From positions 25,124,159-25,188,158 of the forward strand of contig NC_079318.1 in NCBI RefSeq assembly GCF_029931775.1: a stretch of 64,000 nucleotides of DNA, given 5' to 3'. Positions 11,037 to 24,650 of the stretch are shown piece after piece; position 1 is the first letter of the stretch, and each line of letters starts with the position of its first letter. This stretch comes from Euleptes europaea. Lineage: Eukaryota > Chordata > Lepidosauria > Squamata > Sphaerodactylidae. The position numbers and the translations under genes were made by a program. Under the pieces are notes generated by a model, which saw only the letters and a list, made by a program, of their open reading frames with translations, ran no database searches and had not been told where the DNA came from.

Positions 11037-11862
11037 ATAAATAAAATAGGGAAGTTGTGAGCTTCCACATGTTACCATATTTACTCAAAAGGCGACCCTG
11101 GGGGAAAACCTGTTTTGCATCAGAGGAAATACTGTAGAAGTTTTGGGGGGAACTAGCTTTCATTTATTGTTTAAGGCTTCTGTCTTGTTTAGACAGTTAC
11201 AAAGATTTCTCTGTAGATTACGGTGTCTCACAATTTCAGTTTATGCTTCACTGCAGAATGGGTCTGAAGTTACCCTTTTCACAAAAAAGTACTTGGCAAT
11301 CCAAGTGCAAGGTAGAGTTCAGATTACGTATGCAATTTTGCACCAGAATTTAGTATATAGAATCTAGTTTCAGAGCAACACATTGGATTTAGGTAAGTTT
11401 TGAGATTCCCCTCTGCCTTGTCATTTTTAAAGTTTAGTGTTCCTTTTCATTTATTTTTTGTTCTTTGTCAAGATGTTCGTAAAGTTCATCAGTTGGAATT
11501 TATTCATATGCTGAGATTTTCCATATGGAGTTGGTATAGTTTCATAAAGTCAGCTGTTCAAATAATTTGTTCTTGAAAATATTTCATGTCAACAAATTCT
11601 ATAATTTATAAGCATTTAGTGATCTGTAGCTTGCATTATTAGGAAAAATCCAGTGTATTATTATTCTTGAATATGTTTTAAGTCAGCTAAATTCAAAATT
11701 TCTAGCTTTTTCAGAGGTTTAAAATATAGTAGCAATGATAGAAAGCTTTATCTCTGATTTTATCTTTTATAATATTTATTTATGCATGTTAAATTAGATT
11801 TGTTTTACTCAATATAAAAAATTTGCAAAATTACAGCTGGCTCTGAAAGCGTCTTATGGGCA
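11037..11862. other. No recognised feature
   Basis: AT-rich unique sequence without coding or repeat signatures I can name. Confidence 0.35.
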
Positions 11863-12126
11863 ATTAGGTAAAGGTAGTCATCTGTGCAAGCACCAGGTCA
11901 TTACTTTTAGTTGGCCCAACTATGTTTACGAGGTGGTTTGTCATTGCCTTCCCCAGTCTTCTTCATTTTACCCCCAGCAAGCTAGGTACTCATTTTACTG
12001 ACCTGGGGGGGATGGAAGGCTGAGCCTGCTACCTGAAACTACTTCCATCTGGATCAAACTCAGATCCTGAGCAGAGCTTTGACTGCAGTACTGCATCTTA
12101 CCACTCTGCACCATGGGGCTCCTTAT
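11863..12126 (-). mobile_element. tRNA-derived SINE of the Sauria type
   Basis: On the minus strand it starts GGAGCCCCATGGTGCAGAGT (tRNA-like A box), has CTGCAGTACTGCAGTC, then a B-box-like region, the CCTTCCATCC body, and ends with TGACCTGGTGCTTGCACAGA and a CTTTACC tail. Diverged, so probably old. Confidence 0.8.
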
Positions 12127-14600
12127 GGGCAATCAGACAAGGCTATAAACCAGCCAGCCTCCAGGTTGCTTAAAACAACTAAAGAATTGTAATATTTTAC
12201 AAGTTTCATGGTACAAACCAGTGTCAAAATACTCATTATGTACAAATAAAGGGAACAGGTAAAAGATAATGTAGCTCTTTCACTGCAAGTTATGTTCTCT
12301 GGGTAACTGATGATGTGCTATATTGCCAATCTGTGGCTTCTTCCAAGACATCTGTGCATGATTGCTTGTCATAACTACTGCACATGCATATGGAAAATGG
12401 GAGGCAATAATTGGCGTTAAATGCTTGACTACATTTTACACTGAGCACATATCTAGTTTCCACGTTGTTTACTTTTTTAGTCTAGTAAGCAGCCCCTATT
12501 TTCAAAGCCATGTGATTGTGATTATATAGTGATACTATGTGGTACATACCCAGTAATATGTGGAAGTACTACTATTAAGGCCACTACTTAATATGACATC
12601 AAGCCTCACCCCATGATATCATCCTTCACCCAATGAGTCTCAGGGTTTATGTGGGGACCTGGAAGCCTATCCCCCCACCAGGTACTCATGCCTCCTTACC
12701 TTAAAATTCTGGCTATGAGCCTGCAAGCAGTACTGCTGCTTTTCTAACTCTTAGAAAGCAACAATATGCATCAATTTGATCTTATTATTACTATGTGTTT
12801 GTCCTGCCTCTCACCTTTTAAACCAGTATTCAAGTGGGGGGAAAAATGCTCTCAGATCAAATGACCTATCTGGTGAACCAACTGAAGTTATTCATAATTA
12901 AGTCATATCAAAAACCAAGAGGACTACCTTACTTGAGACTAAAACGATTTCAAAGAGACTTCGATGCAACTAGTACTATTTGGATTCTTTATTCATAAGA
13001 GTTGGTCTTGTGACATTATAAATTCGTAGCTTATGAATATGAACTTTCATAGACTTCATAAAATGCTGAAATTTACTCACAAGCACAGAAGTTTGAATTT
13101 TAAAAGGAACCATCAAGGCTCTTGAAAAAGTTCATGCTCTTAAAATAAAAATGTATTTTAATAAAGAACAAGTGTCAAACGTCGCTTTCATCTTTTAGTT
13201 AGATTGGAAGTCGTTGCGAATATTTTCAGCTCACCTACATGTAATTTCTAGTAAGTCTCCGTTCAATAGTGCCTACTTCCAAGGCAATATGCATAAGATT
13301 GCAGCATTAGAGAACAAGCTGATTTATGCCATTGAACGTCACATTTTAGGATCTTATATTTTTTCCAGTTTGGATGATCATTCATTTGAGTTGGCTTTTT
13401 GCCATCGGGATTTGCTTACATAATTTTAACTTCTTTCCAGCAATTTCAAAGAATCTTTTACAAAATGTAATCATGTCTTGATTGGTCTGGCTTCTCCTAT
13501 TGAGTTCTCAAAATTCATTGTAGCTAGCTAGAAAATGTATGTTATTCTTCACTAGGTTCTGAAATGATATGTATCAAGTCACTGAAACCCAACGATGAAT
13601 CTTTTCATGCCACCTTTCAATTGGTAAGAAAACCACTTGCTAGCGATGATTCTTCTCTTTTTAATAAATTACATGGCCTGCTGGAGAGAATTTCTAACCA
13701 CCATCTGATATGTGGTTTTGGCAAAATTATAGTTTAAAGTGCATTCAATTACAGAAATTACATTTTAAAGTGCATTCAAGTATGATTATTATTAGAAGAA
13801 CAGACAAGATGAAAACAAATTTTTACAAGAAATAAAATATCTTTAGCTCTGTAGTAAGCCCTAGGAAATGGAGTTTAATTATCTTAACGTGCATGGCAAA
13901 GTAATTTCAAAATGTGGGTATTTTTTTTAGCTGAAGCTCTTATTATATTTGGCTTACAAATTGGTAGCATTATTATCATGTGTATTTTTATAAAAGTGAA
14001 TTTCTTCCTGGAGAGGGGGGCATAATGTGGGCTTTGACAGGTATAACAAGCTTCTCAAAAGCCTCCCTATGACCCTACTCTCTCTTTGTCTTTTATACAT
14101 CTTTCTTTCAAAAGAAACACTATTATAGATGATATTATTTATCATGAATGTGTTGTTTGCTGAGTGGCATAACCAAAAACAGATTAACAAACGAATGCAG
14201 CAGTGGAATCACCATTTCATGCAATATGCAAATCTAAGAATTTCAGTAACTGTAAAGAAACGGATTTGCTTTGAATTGTCTTCCTGTTTATATTAACTCC
14301 TGCAAAAATATAAGTGGTGAGAATGAATGCATAGATAGGCTCAATATAATATACCATATTTTGAAACAGGCCATGGCGTGTGGATCAATAGATACACAAA
14401 ATGGATCTAGGGACAGACAGGATGGTTTTTTCTACAAACCTGAAGAAAATTCCATGTCTGCTGAAAAGTCTTTAAAAAAAAAACCTGAGATTAAAAAAAA
14501 AACCCAGATAACAGAAACAATGTCTGTAGCTTTGAGAAAAGAATGTTGACTGAGCTTCCTGTGGCCATATTGCTTATTTGTAGCAACCACAACAATATGG
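12127..14600. other. No recognised feature
   Basis: Long repeat-poor AT-rich stretch. Small open frames (for example 14271-14549) have low-complexity Lys-rich ends and no recognisable domain. It may hold regulatory sequence, but nothing in it decides that. Confidence 0.35.
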
Positions 14601-14744
14601 TGACTTTTAAGCCTTGGCTTCTATAAAGTGAAGCTTGGGGTGGGAATCTTTGGAGGCCAAAACAGCACTGAAAAAGTCCTTGTCATGGCCCCTGATGGAG
14701 GAGGACTTTCCAAGGAACATACCAGCAGTGACCAGTGGAGACTG

Positions 14745-14995
14745 AATAACCATACAACTGCCACCATGCAACTGACTTTGGCCCAGCACCTCCAGCGGCC
14801 ACTTCGTAATGGAGCCCAGCACTTCTGCTTGCCACTATACAGCTGTTCCCAGCCCAGCACCAGTCACCACCATCATGCAGCTGGGTCCAGCACCAGCAGC
14901 AGCCACCTTGCAGCTAGGCCTTGCCTGGCAGCAGCCACCATACAACTAGACCTGGCCCTACAGTGGCAGCCACTACGCAACTCGGCCAGTCTTTC
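14745..14995 (+). repeat. Degenerate GC-rich minisatellite
   Basis: Imperfect repeats of a unit around GCAGCCACCATACAACT followed by CCTGGCCCAGCACC, spaced roughly 35-40 bases, about six decayed copies. An open frame runs through it (14628-15134), but its composition only mirrors the repeat. Confidence 0.5.
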
Positions 14996-15842
14996 CTTAG
15001 GAGAGGCTGCTAAGAGGAGGCAGGAAGGAAGGAAAGCTGAGGGTGGGGGAGCAGATAGAGGTAGTTTGGCTGGTGGGTGGGAAGGAGAGAAGGAAGCAGG
15101 AAAAGGGGAGAGGCTATGGGGTCTTTCAGGGTAGGGAAAGAAGAAATGGGTGGGGGCATGAGATCTCAGTTCAATGGGTCTTACTCCCTAGAAAGTGCAC
15201 ATAGGGTTGCATCTTCTGGTCATGTTTTTCTTTGATAATGCCTGTATTAGATGTAGTCCTTTAGTCTTTTTCTTTGTGCCCTGTCAATAACCATTCCAAT
15301 TTTTCCCATAATTTTTGTTGTGACAGAGAGAACTGAACAAATGGTTGCTCACTCAGCTTTATTTATTTGCAGCTGGTGCCAATAGGCCAGCTGTTGACAA
15401 GAGTTTATTAGAACACCAAATGGTTGCAAAACAAGGAGAACGTACAGCTTGTTGCATTGACTCACGTAAGAACAGCTCATGGGTCAGCAGACAGTGACGG
15501 AGTTGAGCAAAATAAAAGTTTCAGTTATCTAGTACTGGAAAAAGCAATATGTTAACACCGTTTTCCTAGTATAGTGTTGTTTGGAAAGAATTTACAGAAA
15601 CATACCAGTTTTAAGGTCTTGGTTGATGATTGTGGGGTCTTTTCTCTTTTAAGTATTTCATGGGCTTTTGAGCCAACAGATCATGTGATGCTGTTGGATG
15701 AGGGGTGGGGGTAGATCTGACTTAGGAGTGATTTCATTCTTTTTTTATTAGGATACAATAGGTTGTTGTTGCTGATGGTAATTTGGCTGTTGACCTACAA
15801 TGTTGCATATCTAGTGTAACATCTATAAGCAGCTTCTGGAAA
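14996..15842. other. No recognised feature
   Basis: A purine-rich segment (15000-15150) followed by unique-looking sequence. Nothing I can name. Confidence 0.3.
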
Positions 15843-16140
15843 AGCCAGCGTGGTGTAGTGGTTAAGAGCGTTGGTTTGGAACGGTACAGTCTGATCTGGA
15901 GAACCGGGCTTGATTCTCCACTCCTCCACATGAGCGGCAGAGGCTGCTCTGGTGAACTGGATTTGTTTTCCCACTCCTCCACATGAAGCCAGCTGGGTGA
16001 CCTTGGGCAAGTCACCCTCACTCAGCCCCACCTACCTCATAGGGTGTCTTGTGGGGAGGGGAAGGGAAGGTGATTGTAAGCCGGTTTGATTCTCTCTTAA
16101 GTGGCAGAGAATGTCGGCATATAAAACCCAACTCTTCTTT
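15843..16140 (+). mobile_element. tRNA-derived SINE (family A, TCT-rich tail)
   Basis: Starts with the tRNA-like GCGTGGTGTAGTGGTTAAGA, has two copies of CCACTCCTCCACATGA, then GACCTTGGGCAAGTCACC, CCCCACCTACCTCATAGGGT, and ends GTCGGCATATAAAACCCAAC plus TCTTCTTT. Four more copies lie in this window, all on the minus strand. Confidence 0.85.
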
Positions 16141-17637
16141 TGATATGGTCCTTTGGAGATGGGTGTCACCAGTAAGTCAGACACCCAGCTCTGTATGTCG
16201 TCAAGTAAGTATTCAAAAGCAGTTGTCTCAGTTCAAAACCAGTACCAGGAGAAGGATAATCAGGCTGAAACTGATGAGATAGAGGTAATGCTCATAGGTA
16301 ATCCCAATGCTTTGGTTGAAGTGGACTTTTATGTGATAAATAAGGTAGTGGTTTCCCTCCATGATTAGGTTAGGAGCCGGCTACTAGTCATGGACCCCAC
16401 TTAACTTTGTAACAGATTTGCTGGCAAAGGCAAGGAGCACATTTTATCAACCTCGTCTGATCCACGTGGATCTGATCTTGCCATGGTAATGAATGATTTG
16501 TAACCTCAGAAACTGAATAACTTGGTGCAGTTGACATTAAAAACAACTCAAAACCTTCAAACAGTTGCCTGTCTCTTTATAGAGATTTGGAAAAGGGAAT
16601 ATAGCCAACCTTTTAGTGGCAACCACATCAGAGACCAGTTAGCTTCCAGGATTGTTCAGGGTGCTAGTTCTTCCCTTTAGAAGCCTTCACACCTAGAAGT
16701 TTCCACTCCTTATGGCCTTCCAGCTTTATGGAGAGCATATAAATCTTACATCTGTGGGAGCTCTATGGTTGCTGTGGGCATTGAGTGCCCTGTGCTGCTT
16801 TTTATATTTATTAATTGGTTTTTGTTTTTAATTTTTATTGGCGACCACTTCATGTTCTTTGCAGGGGAGCAGAATGGAATTGTGTGGTTTCAGGCAAACC
16901 TAAATTCTTATCTTTGAGCCCTTGTGTAGTTATTCAATTAGGAAATGCCACCCACTCTCAGCAGTTTTCTTTATATAGCCGCCTTTGATGCAATTCTCAC
17001 TTGTCAGACCAAAGAGGTTATTTACTCTCCAGCTGTACCATTCTGTTATGCATTTCACAGTGTGACTTTTCCAATTTACCTGCCATATGGGCCTTTCTTC
17101 AGAAACACAACAACTGTCTAAACTGTTTCTTTCTGACAACATGGGTGGGGGGTAGCAAAAAATGGATGACTTTTTGTTATCAATGGGGGTTCACTGGCTA
17201 CAAGGTTTCATATGGGAACCATCATTTGCTGCATTTGCTAATAAAACGTAATTGAAATTTCATTCCTGTACAAGCAAGTGCCAGAGGAACAGATGGTTTG
17301 TAACTGTTATGTTCACAAACTGGTTTCTATCACATGCAATGATTACCGAATTGAAAGGGAGGCATGCTTGGCAAATATTTTAAAGACTAAAACCGTGCTG
17401 TTTAAACATTGTAAAAACAATGGTTTAACAAGGTAAAGAGGTGGGAGAGAGGGGGAACCACAGGGAATTCCCCCAAAGCTGTAAACAATCATTCTTGCCA
17501 GCAACAATCAAATGGCTTGGGATCACCAGTTGGCTAGTTACTACTGAACTACATGATTATATAACTACGTAGATGACACAGATTCAAACTGGATTAGTGA
17601 TGGCTCCAGCACACAAATATGACTTCTTTGCTGAGAT
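16141..17637. other. No recognised feature
   Basis: Unique-looking sequence with short non-distinctive open frames. No gene or repeat recognised. Confidence 0.35.
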
Positions 17638-17954
17638 GATGAAGAAGAAGAGTTGGTTTTTATATGCCTACTTACTCTACCACTTAAGGGAGAATGAAAC
17701 CGGCTCACAATCACCTTCCCCTCCCCACAACAGACACCCTGTGAGGTAGGTGGGGCTGAGAGAGTTCAAAGAGAACTGTGACTGGCCCAAGGTCGTCCCA
17801 GCTGGCTTCATGTGGAGGAGTGGGGAAACCAACCCGGTTCACCAGATTAGCGTCCGCCGCTCATGTGGAGGAGTGGGGAATCAAACTCCGTTCTCCAGAT
17901 TAGAGTCCACCGCTCCAAACCACCGCTCTTAACCACTACACCACACTGGCTCTG
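17638..17954 (-). mobile_element. tRNA-derived SINE (family A)
   Basis: Reverse complement of the 15843 copy: begins with the AAGAAGAAGAGTTGGTTTTT end and finishes with the ACCACTACACCACACTGGCT head. Near full length. Confidence 0.85.
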
Positions 17955-18105
17955 TAGAACTGCAATCCACTAGCCTACTCCTGTGACAGAATGGGAGAGG
18001 ATGGCAGTAGCCTCGGTTTCAAAGGTGGATTGAACCAAAAAGTTGTAAAGCAGCAATGGGATAGGGATCCAATTTCTTCTTCTTCTCCGCTTCAGCAGCT
18101 TTCTA

Positions 18106-18240
18106 AAGGTAAAGGCCCCCTGTGCAAGCACTGGGTCATTCCTGACCCATGGGGTGACGACACATCCCGACATTTACTAGGCAGACTTTGTGGAGCAAAT
18201 AAAAACTCCAACCCCTCCAAGGAAGTCTCTTGCCACTGAG
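18106..18240 (-). mobile_element. Sauria-type SINE, 3' fragment
   Basis: On the minus strand only the 3' half is present: the ACGACACATCCCGACATTTA body and the TGACCCAGTGCTTGCACAGG end with a CTTTACC tail. Confidence 0.7.
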
Positions 18241-20231
18241 TAAATGACATGTCTACTTAACCACCTGTACGCTGTGGCAGCAACAGCAACCTAATGACAG
18301 CCTGCAAGCTGGCCACTTCTCCTAGTCCCTTCTGTGAAGCCGCTTTCCGCATGGGATTCCCAAAGAGCCTAGCTACTTGATCACACAAGTGCGGCAGCAT
18401 GAAGCAGCCATTTGTCATGTGACGGCATGCGGCCAAACAGAACCCCTGCAGGGCTGACCTTCCTAATGCATTTCTTTTTTGGCCTTAACACAATCTGTTA
18501 GATATCCAGTTTCTCTTTAATTTGACCCTGAGCTGAGTCCAGAGTCTGCTCCTCCTGAATTTCCTTTGCTGAATTTTACAGTTTAATGGTTTCACGGCAA
18601 ATGATTAAAAACAAAGATAATTTCTTGCTGGCAGGTTTAGTGGGATATATTCTTTTCCCCTTCCAAATCAGAGCTTTTGCTTGAATTCACTCTGTTTGGT
18701 TTTCCATCTTTCCTGTTTACTCCCACACTGGCTTACCCAAGGTGCATTCGCAATCTCAAAACACTGAATTCTTCTGGGCACTCCTGCCTTTCTGAAGGCA
18801 TTTTGTTCTCCCCATGCAGCTGCAGACGGAGAAACATTAAAATGGGTAATGGATGACTGTCCATTCTTCTTTCATTTAGCTGCCCCCTCCTCCCAAGACT
18901 ATGCACAAATTGTGCTGACTTCTCAAAAGCAATGACTGCAGGTGCCGAGCACTTCTTTGTTGATTCTGGCAAGGTTGAAAATAGCAACTGCTAACCAATA
19001 TTTTGTCCTTCATGTGTCTCCTTGCAGCTCTGCAGCTGTTATCTCATGCAAGTGCCCACGCCAAGGGGAAACAGGAACTTAATTAGGTTAGAATAAGCTT
19101 CAAAAAAAAAGTGCCTGCTTAAATATATTCACAATGCTCTGTGGGATAGGGTCCTTGAACAGAATCCTTCCTTGTGCTGCTGGGAGCAATTATTTCAAGC
19201 TTCTGGTTTTGTTTTGTTTTGCTTACCTGGATTTTGCAGATGGATGGCTTTAAATTGTTAAAAGCATGGCAGCCACCTTTTCTTCCAACGTGTATTTCCT
19301 ACAAAACAAACAGACATCACATTATTAGGAGATAGTACCTCTTGATAGGAGGAAGCAGGGAGGAAAGATGATGAACCCGAGGGAGTGAGTCTGATATATT
19401 CAAGGGTAAGAAACAAATAGTTTGGTCCGTGTGTGTGAGAGAGGATGTTTTCATGCACAGATCAATAAGATTAGGAGACATGCCTCTCTGACAGAACCCA
19501 GCCTCTTATGAGTCAGCTGTGCTTCTTAGTGTGATACTCAACAAAGCAATTCATGTTGGAATAACATCATAATGAATGCATTTGAAGACTCTTGCTACAT
19601 GTGGATCAGATCAGCAGGTGTAGGATACTATGCAATATAAGAGTTTCCTGATATGGTGGTGACAATGGCAAATTTATCCCAACCAAGAACATGAAACAAT
19701 TTATTTCCTATTAGTATAGATGTCTAACCTATAGAAGAGGAAGTGTACAATTAGTTGTGTGTATGTTTCTCAATGTAATAAGTAGCTTGTGTGCATAAAA
19801 GACTAACTGTACATGAATCCAGACTGTTTTTAAGGTCCCAGATGCTGATTGTTCATTTGAGGGCCTTCCTTCTCCCTATATGTTATTTTTCCTAAGCTGG
19901 AAAAAATATAGATATGTGTATAATCTTTTCAAAAACTATTTATATTTGACCCCAACTGAGGCCCCTCCCTAAATCCCCCTCCTCCAGCTCCCCCCTCCCC
20001 CCCAGGTATTGTCAACCCTAACTACAGACCCTGTTCCATCAAGACAAGTGCCACTCCGTTCAGAATGGGTGATACGTCAATTCTCAGTCAGACCTGCACA
20101 CCAGCAGCACTAACATCTCATTGGGATGGAGCTTCAGTTTATCAGCCCGCATCCATTCCAAAACTGCCTCCAGGCACTGGTTCAGGATTTCTACATGATA
20201 TGATGCCATAGAGTCTGCCCTCCAAAGCGAC
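18241..20231. other. No recognised feature
   Basis: Unique-looking sequence; pyrimidine/C-rich spot near 19975-20005. Nothing supportable. Confidence 0.35.
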
Positions 20232-20405
20232 CATTTCTTTCCTCCAAGGAAGACCCAACATGAGATGGATTGACTCTGTAAAGGAAGTCACTGCCCTCAG
20301 TTTTCAAGACCTGAGCAAGGCCGTTAACAATGGCTCATTTTGGAGGACATTGATTCATAGGGTTGTCATAAGTCAGAAGTGACTTGAGGGCACTTAACAC
20401 ATACA
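20232..20405 (+). mobile_element. BovB LINE 3' end fragment
   Basis: GGAAGACCCAACATGAGATG, GACCTGAGCAAGGCCGTTAA, then GATTCATAGGGTTGTCATAA and GACTTGAGGGCACTTAACAC with a (CA)n tail. Strongly 5'-truncated. Confidence 0.8.
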
Positions 20406-22540
20406 CACATGTGATCCCTTGTTTTTAATAGCTCCCTCCCTAGAGTTAGGTAGTAGGCTCATTGGCTGGTCATTTCAGGTCTTGGAGGATGAAGCTCTTT
20501 AGCTACTGGATTGCTTTGATGAATCCCAAAAGGGTTTTTAAAACATTGTTTTAGAGTTCGGTTGTTTTTTGTACTTTTATAAAAAGGTGACTTGTGGCTT
20601 CCCCAGGCCAAAATGAAATAAATAATGGGGGGGGGGGAAGAGAGAGAGAGATGACTGATAGTGAATCTTGCAGCTCCTACTGTGGTCTGATCGACATGGC
20701 ATTTATAAGTGAACACACACACTTGCAATTACAAGACAAGCTGACTATATGCCTCTATTACCATTTTTGCTAGGCAGTTAAGTCAATAAACACACAAAGG
20801 AGACCGGCTACTTTCCAAATTCCAGAGATTCATTGAACCACAGCCATCAGGCTACCCTAGCTGAACAGTGTCTGCCAGGTAAAAAAAATACTAGACTCAA
20901 ACACAAATGAGGCTAACAGAAAGCCTAGTAGAGCATATCCACGGTTCCTTATTCTAGAAAATTACACCCACTCATTCATTAGTTAACCCAAACACAGAAA
21001 GATTAAGTAACCACCATATTTACCTTTGTCCATTATATTTGCTTTTGAGGACTTGTCTTGGAAATTTATGACAAAAAATAAGGAAACCTGTCAAGTTCAT
21101 TGTTGTCCCAGTTTTTCAATAGGTCTGTTTTAAAATTACAATGTAACATAGTTTGATGAAAAGATCGTTCAAGAAATCCAAGTGTAGAGTCACTATTTAT
21201 ATTTCTTTTTAACATCTCAAGAATTCCAATGCAGTGTTGAATTGTAAGGGTCAGATTTGCATGAAGGCATGGCTGTTGAATTCCTTTCCCATGCTCACAC
21301 ATCTTGATCTTGCTCTGATTACTTTTAGATACCAGTTAAAAACCTTGCTGCTTACTTGGCCATTCAGTGGTCTTTAGAGTGACTCACTGTTGAATGGTTA
21401 TGGTTATATTTTAAGCCAAACAGCAAGGGGCAGAAAGAACTTCAACCCAGCAACAGCAGGTAACCAAGAAGGTTGACCAAAAAAACACATCCCTAATAAT
21501 AAACAGAATAAGAATGGGTTATATACAAAAAATTAACAAAGCTTTATTTAATACATTGTAAATAATAAAAATCTCAATTAAAATCAAGTGCATTTTGGCC
21601 AATAGGCCTTCCTTAGTGGTATAAATTGTTAAAGTACACACCATAAAGGACAATCATTCAAAATATAAAATACAACAATTCTGAGCAAGCAATAAAACAC
21701 TCATAAGAAGTAGGGGCAGTTCATTAGCTAGATAATCACCCCTTCATTATTGGAATAACATGGGCCCATCCAGTATCATTTTTCAGACAGTTGTTACATC
21801 TGGTCCAAATATCTTAGTAAGCAAGGTCAGCATAAATCCTATCTTTATGGTGTGTATACATCCACATTCAGGAGGCAAAACTGCTTAAAATACATAAAAA
21901 TAAAATTAGTAATATGTATGTCAGTCTTTATCCTAAAACACACTTTATCCTAAAACCCTACAGTGGGTTTGTGTAAAACTGGGTATGATGCTAACTTATT
22001 TTACTTTTTTTTGGTAAGAGTTCACAATGCATAAGGATTGTACCATGAATAAATTTACCCATCCATCTTCCAAAATGAATTACTGGTGGAAGTTGATAGT
22101 ATGTTAAAATGGTAGGTTTCTTAACAAATCATTAAGTAACCACATAATTTCTTGTCTTGTAGCCATTATAATGCATGAATTCAAATTAATTGCTGACAGC
22201 AAGGTAATTCAATATGGTAATATCTTTATGATGGCTTTTTAATTTTTATCATTATAAAGAACAAACGTGGCAGTGTTTAACCAATCACCTCACCCCATTA
22301 ATTTAATATCCTCTTGTGCCTTTTCTATGGCTGAATGGAGAAGAGATTGCCTTGAGAAACAATAATTAATTATCTCTATTGTTAACAAATGAAGGGGTTT
22401 TTGTTCTCTTAAAGAGGTATAAGCAGGTATATTGTAATTTCTATATTACCTTTTCAAAATGTTGACTTTTTTTTACTGCCTTTGCTTTTCAAAGTTCTTT
22501 GCTGATTTTGGTGAAATTAGAAACTGTTATTTAAGGGAGG
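20406..22540. other. Intergenic; one retroelement-like terminus near 21580
   Basis: A G-run and GA-run lie at 20628-20652. At 21585-21622 the minus strand reads CTAAGGA, a GGCC/GGCC stem, then AAAATGC, resembling the hammerhead-like ends of Penelope-type repeats described below. The rest is AT-rich and unrecognised. Confidence 0.35.
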
Positions 22541-22544
22541 TGGT

Positions 22545-22655
22545 GGTTCTAACAATTAGTGCCCATATAACTCAGTGAGCTTTGTGGCCTGAACAAGGAT
22601 TCCAATTCATGTGTCTCTGGTCCAAGTCTAACACGCTAGCCACTACATCAGACTA
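22545..22655 (-). mobile_element. tRNA-derived SINE head fragment (family B)
   Basis: On the minus strand: TCTGATGTAGTGGCTAGCGT, GTTAGACTTGGACCAGAGAC, then a GGAATCC box. This is the decayed head of the SINE type seen at 42640 and 50236. Confidence 0.5.
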
Positions 22656-23109
22656 GTTTTCTCCACACAAGTTTACACGGGCAAGTAACCTTGTTGCAGC
22701 ATTTGACACAGACTTAAGGCAACCCCAAGTCATGTGCATCGTAGTAAACCTAGTTGTGATCAGAGCATGTACAACTGGGATCAAACTATGCCTTTCAAGG
22801 AAGGGTTGCACTTGGTACTCCAACTGTGGTTTGCTAAAGGTACTACACACTACAGAAGACGTCCATGCTTCCATTTGCAGGCATGGATCCAGTAGTATCC
22901 CCATGCAGAAAACTACTCCTTCAGGGAGAGAGTACAACTCCATCCAGGTGGCCACGTTATCAACCAACAGCAACCGCCGGAATTGAGCTTCACCTGATTG
23001 GCCCCCATTCAGTTCCTTACCAATTCCAAACACTTACACAAGACATCCAATGGCTCACCTGACTGAGATATTACAGTGTGAATGGCAGCAGGAGACTATT
23101 CACTTAATT

Positions 23110-24650
23110 TTTCTCTGCCTATAGAGGCTAAGTGAAAGCTGCACTGAATGTTATTGGGAGAAATAAATCACCAGAAGTAGATGGGATATCAATAGAGCTA
23201 TTCCAAGTCACAGAAATGGTGTCCATCAAAATCTTAACAAGAATATGCTAACAAATATGGAATACAAAACAATGGCCCATAGACTGGAAGCACTCAATTT
23301 ACATTCCAATTCCAAAAAGGAGACAGCAACAATTATAGCAAAGCTTTTGACTGTGTAGATCATGAAAAGCTATAGTTGGTTTTAAAAGAAATGGGGGTGC
23401 CACAACATTTGATTGTTTTGATACACAACCTTGATTGTTTTGATGAGCAACCTGTACTCTGAGGCTACTGTTAGGACAGAATATGGAAAAACAGCATGGT
23501 TTCCAGTTGGCAAAGCTGTCAGCCAAGGATGCATTTCAGGGGAGGGGCTATGGCTCAATGGTAGAGCATCTGCTTGGCATGCAGAAGGTCCCAGGTTCAA
23601 TCCCCAGCATCTCCAGTTAAAGGGACTAGGCAAGTAGGTGATGTGAAAGACCTGGAGAGCTCCTGCCAATCTGAGTAGGCAGTACTAACTTGGATGGACC
23701 AAGGGTCTGATTCAGTAGAAGACAGCTTCATGTGTTCATTTTATCTCCCTATCTCTTCAATCTATATGCAGAACATATAAGGAAAGCTGGATTAGATTTA
23801 GATGCACATGGAGCGAAAATTGGTAGAAGAAACATTAACCATTTGAGATGCGCCGATGACACCACATTACTGGCAGAAAATAGTGAAGACTTGAAACAAG
23901 TACTGATGAAGGTTAAAGCAGAAAGTGCCAGAACAGGATTATAGCTGAACATCAAGAAGACAAAAGTCATGACTACTGGGGAATTACACAGTTTTAAGGC
24001 TGATGATGAAAAAATTGAAATTGTTAAAGATTTTCTATTCCTTGGCTCCATCATCAACCAAAATGGAGACTGTAACCAAGAAATCAGTAGGAGATTGAGC
24101 CTGGAACGGGCAGCTATGAAGGAGATAGAAAAGATTCTTAAGTGTAACACTGTGTCACTGGCAACTAAGATCAAGATAATTAATGCTATAATATTCTCCA
24201 TTACTGTTCATGGGTGTGAACGCTGGAAAATGAAGAAAGCGGACAAGAAGAAAGTTGATTAATTTGAAACGTGGTATTGAAGGAGAGTTTTATGGATATG
24301 GTGGACCACCAAAAAGACAAATAAGTGGATTGTAGATCACATCAAGCATGAACTCTCCTTAGAAACTAAAATGATTAAACTGAGGCTATCATACTTTGGT
24401 AACATTATGAGAAGATAACGGTCACTGGAAAAGACAGTAATGCCAGGAAAAGTTGAAGGCAGCAGGAAAAGACGAAGACCCAACATGAGATGGGTTGACT
24501 CAATCAAGGAAGCCACAGTCCTCCGTTTGAAAGACCTGAGCAAGGCTGTTAACAGGACATTTGGGAGGTCATTATTCATAGGGTCACCATAAGTCTAAAG
24601 TGACTTGATGATGATGACACTTAACACACACACACACACACACACACAAA
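23110..24650 (+). mobile_element. RTE/BovB LINE, reverse transcriptase region
   Basis: Decayed BovB copy. Recognisable blocks in order: GRNKSPEVDGISIELFQ, WPIDWKHSIYIPIPKKG, SKAFDCVDHEKL, VGKAVSQGC, SPYLFNLYAEHIRKAGLD, the catalytic box as RCADDTTLLAE (family YADD), LNIKKTKVMTTGE, DFLFLGSIINQNGD, then the 3' end with a (CA)n tail at 24629-24650. Several stops and one internal loss (after PIPKKGDSNN) are seen. A tRNA-Ala-like SINE is inserted at about 23536-23742. Confidence 0.9.
23536..23742 (+). mobile_element. tRNA-Ala-like SINE inserted in BovB
   Basis: The head, GGGGCTATGGCTCAATGGTA, GAGCATCTGCTTGGCATGCA and GGTTCAATCCCCAGCATCTC, closely tracks a tRNA-Ala with A and B boxes. The body has CTAGGCAAGTAGGTGATGTG and ends TTCAGTAGAAGACAGCTTCA. 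BovB sequence resumes with a CATTT repeated on both sides, a likely short target duplication. Confidence 0.8.

Noticed and set aside
14628-15134. 168-codon open frame
   Set aside because: It overlaps a degenerate minisatellite and a purine-rich stretch; the peptide mirrors the repeat and has no domain.
23540-23612. tRNA-Ala gene
   Set aside because: A/B boxes and much of the tRNA shape are there, but it is followed by a SINE body, inserted in a LINE, and repeated elsewhere in decayed form.
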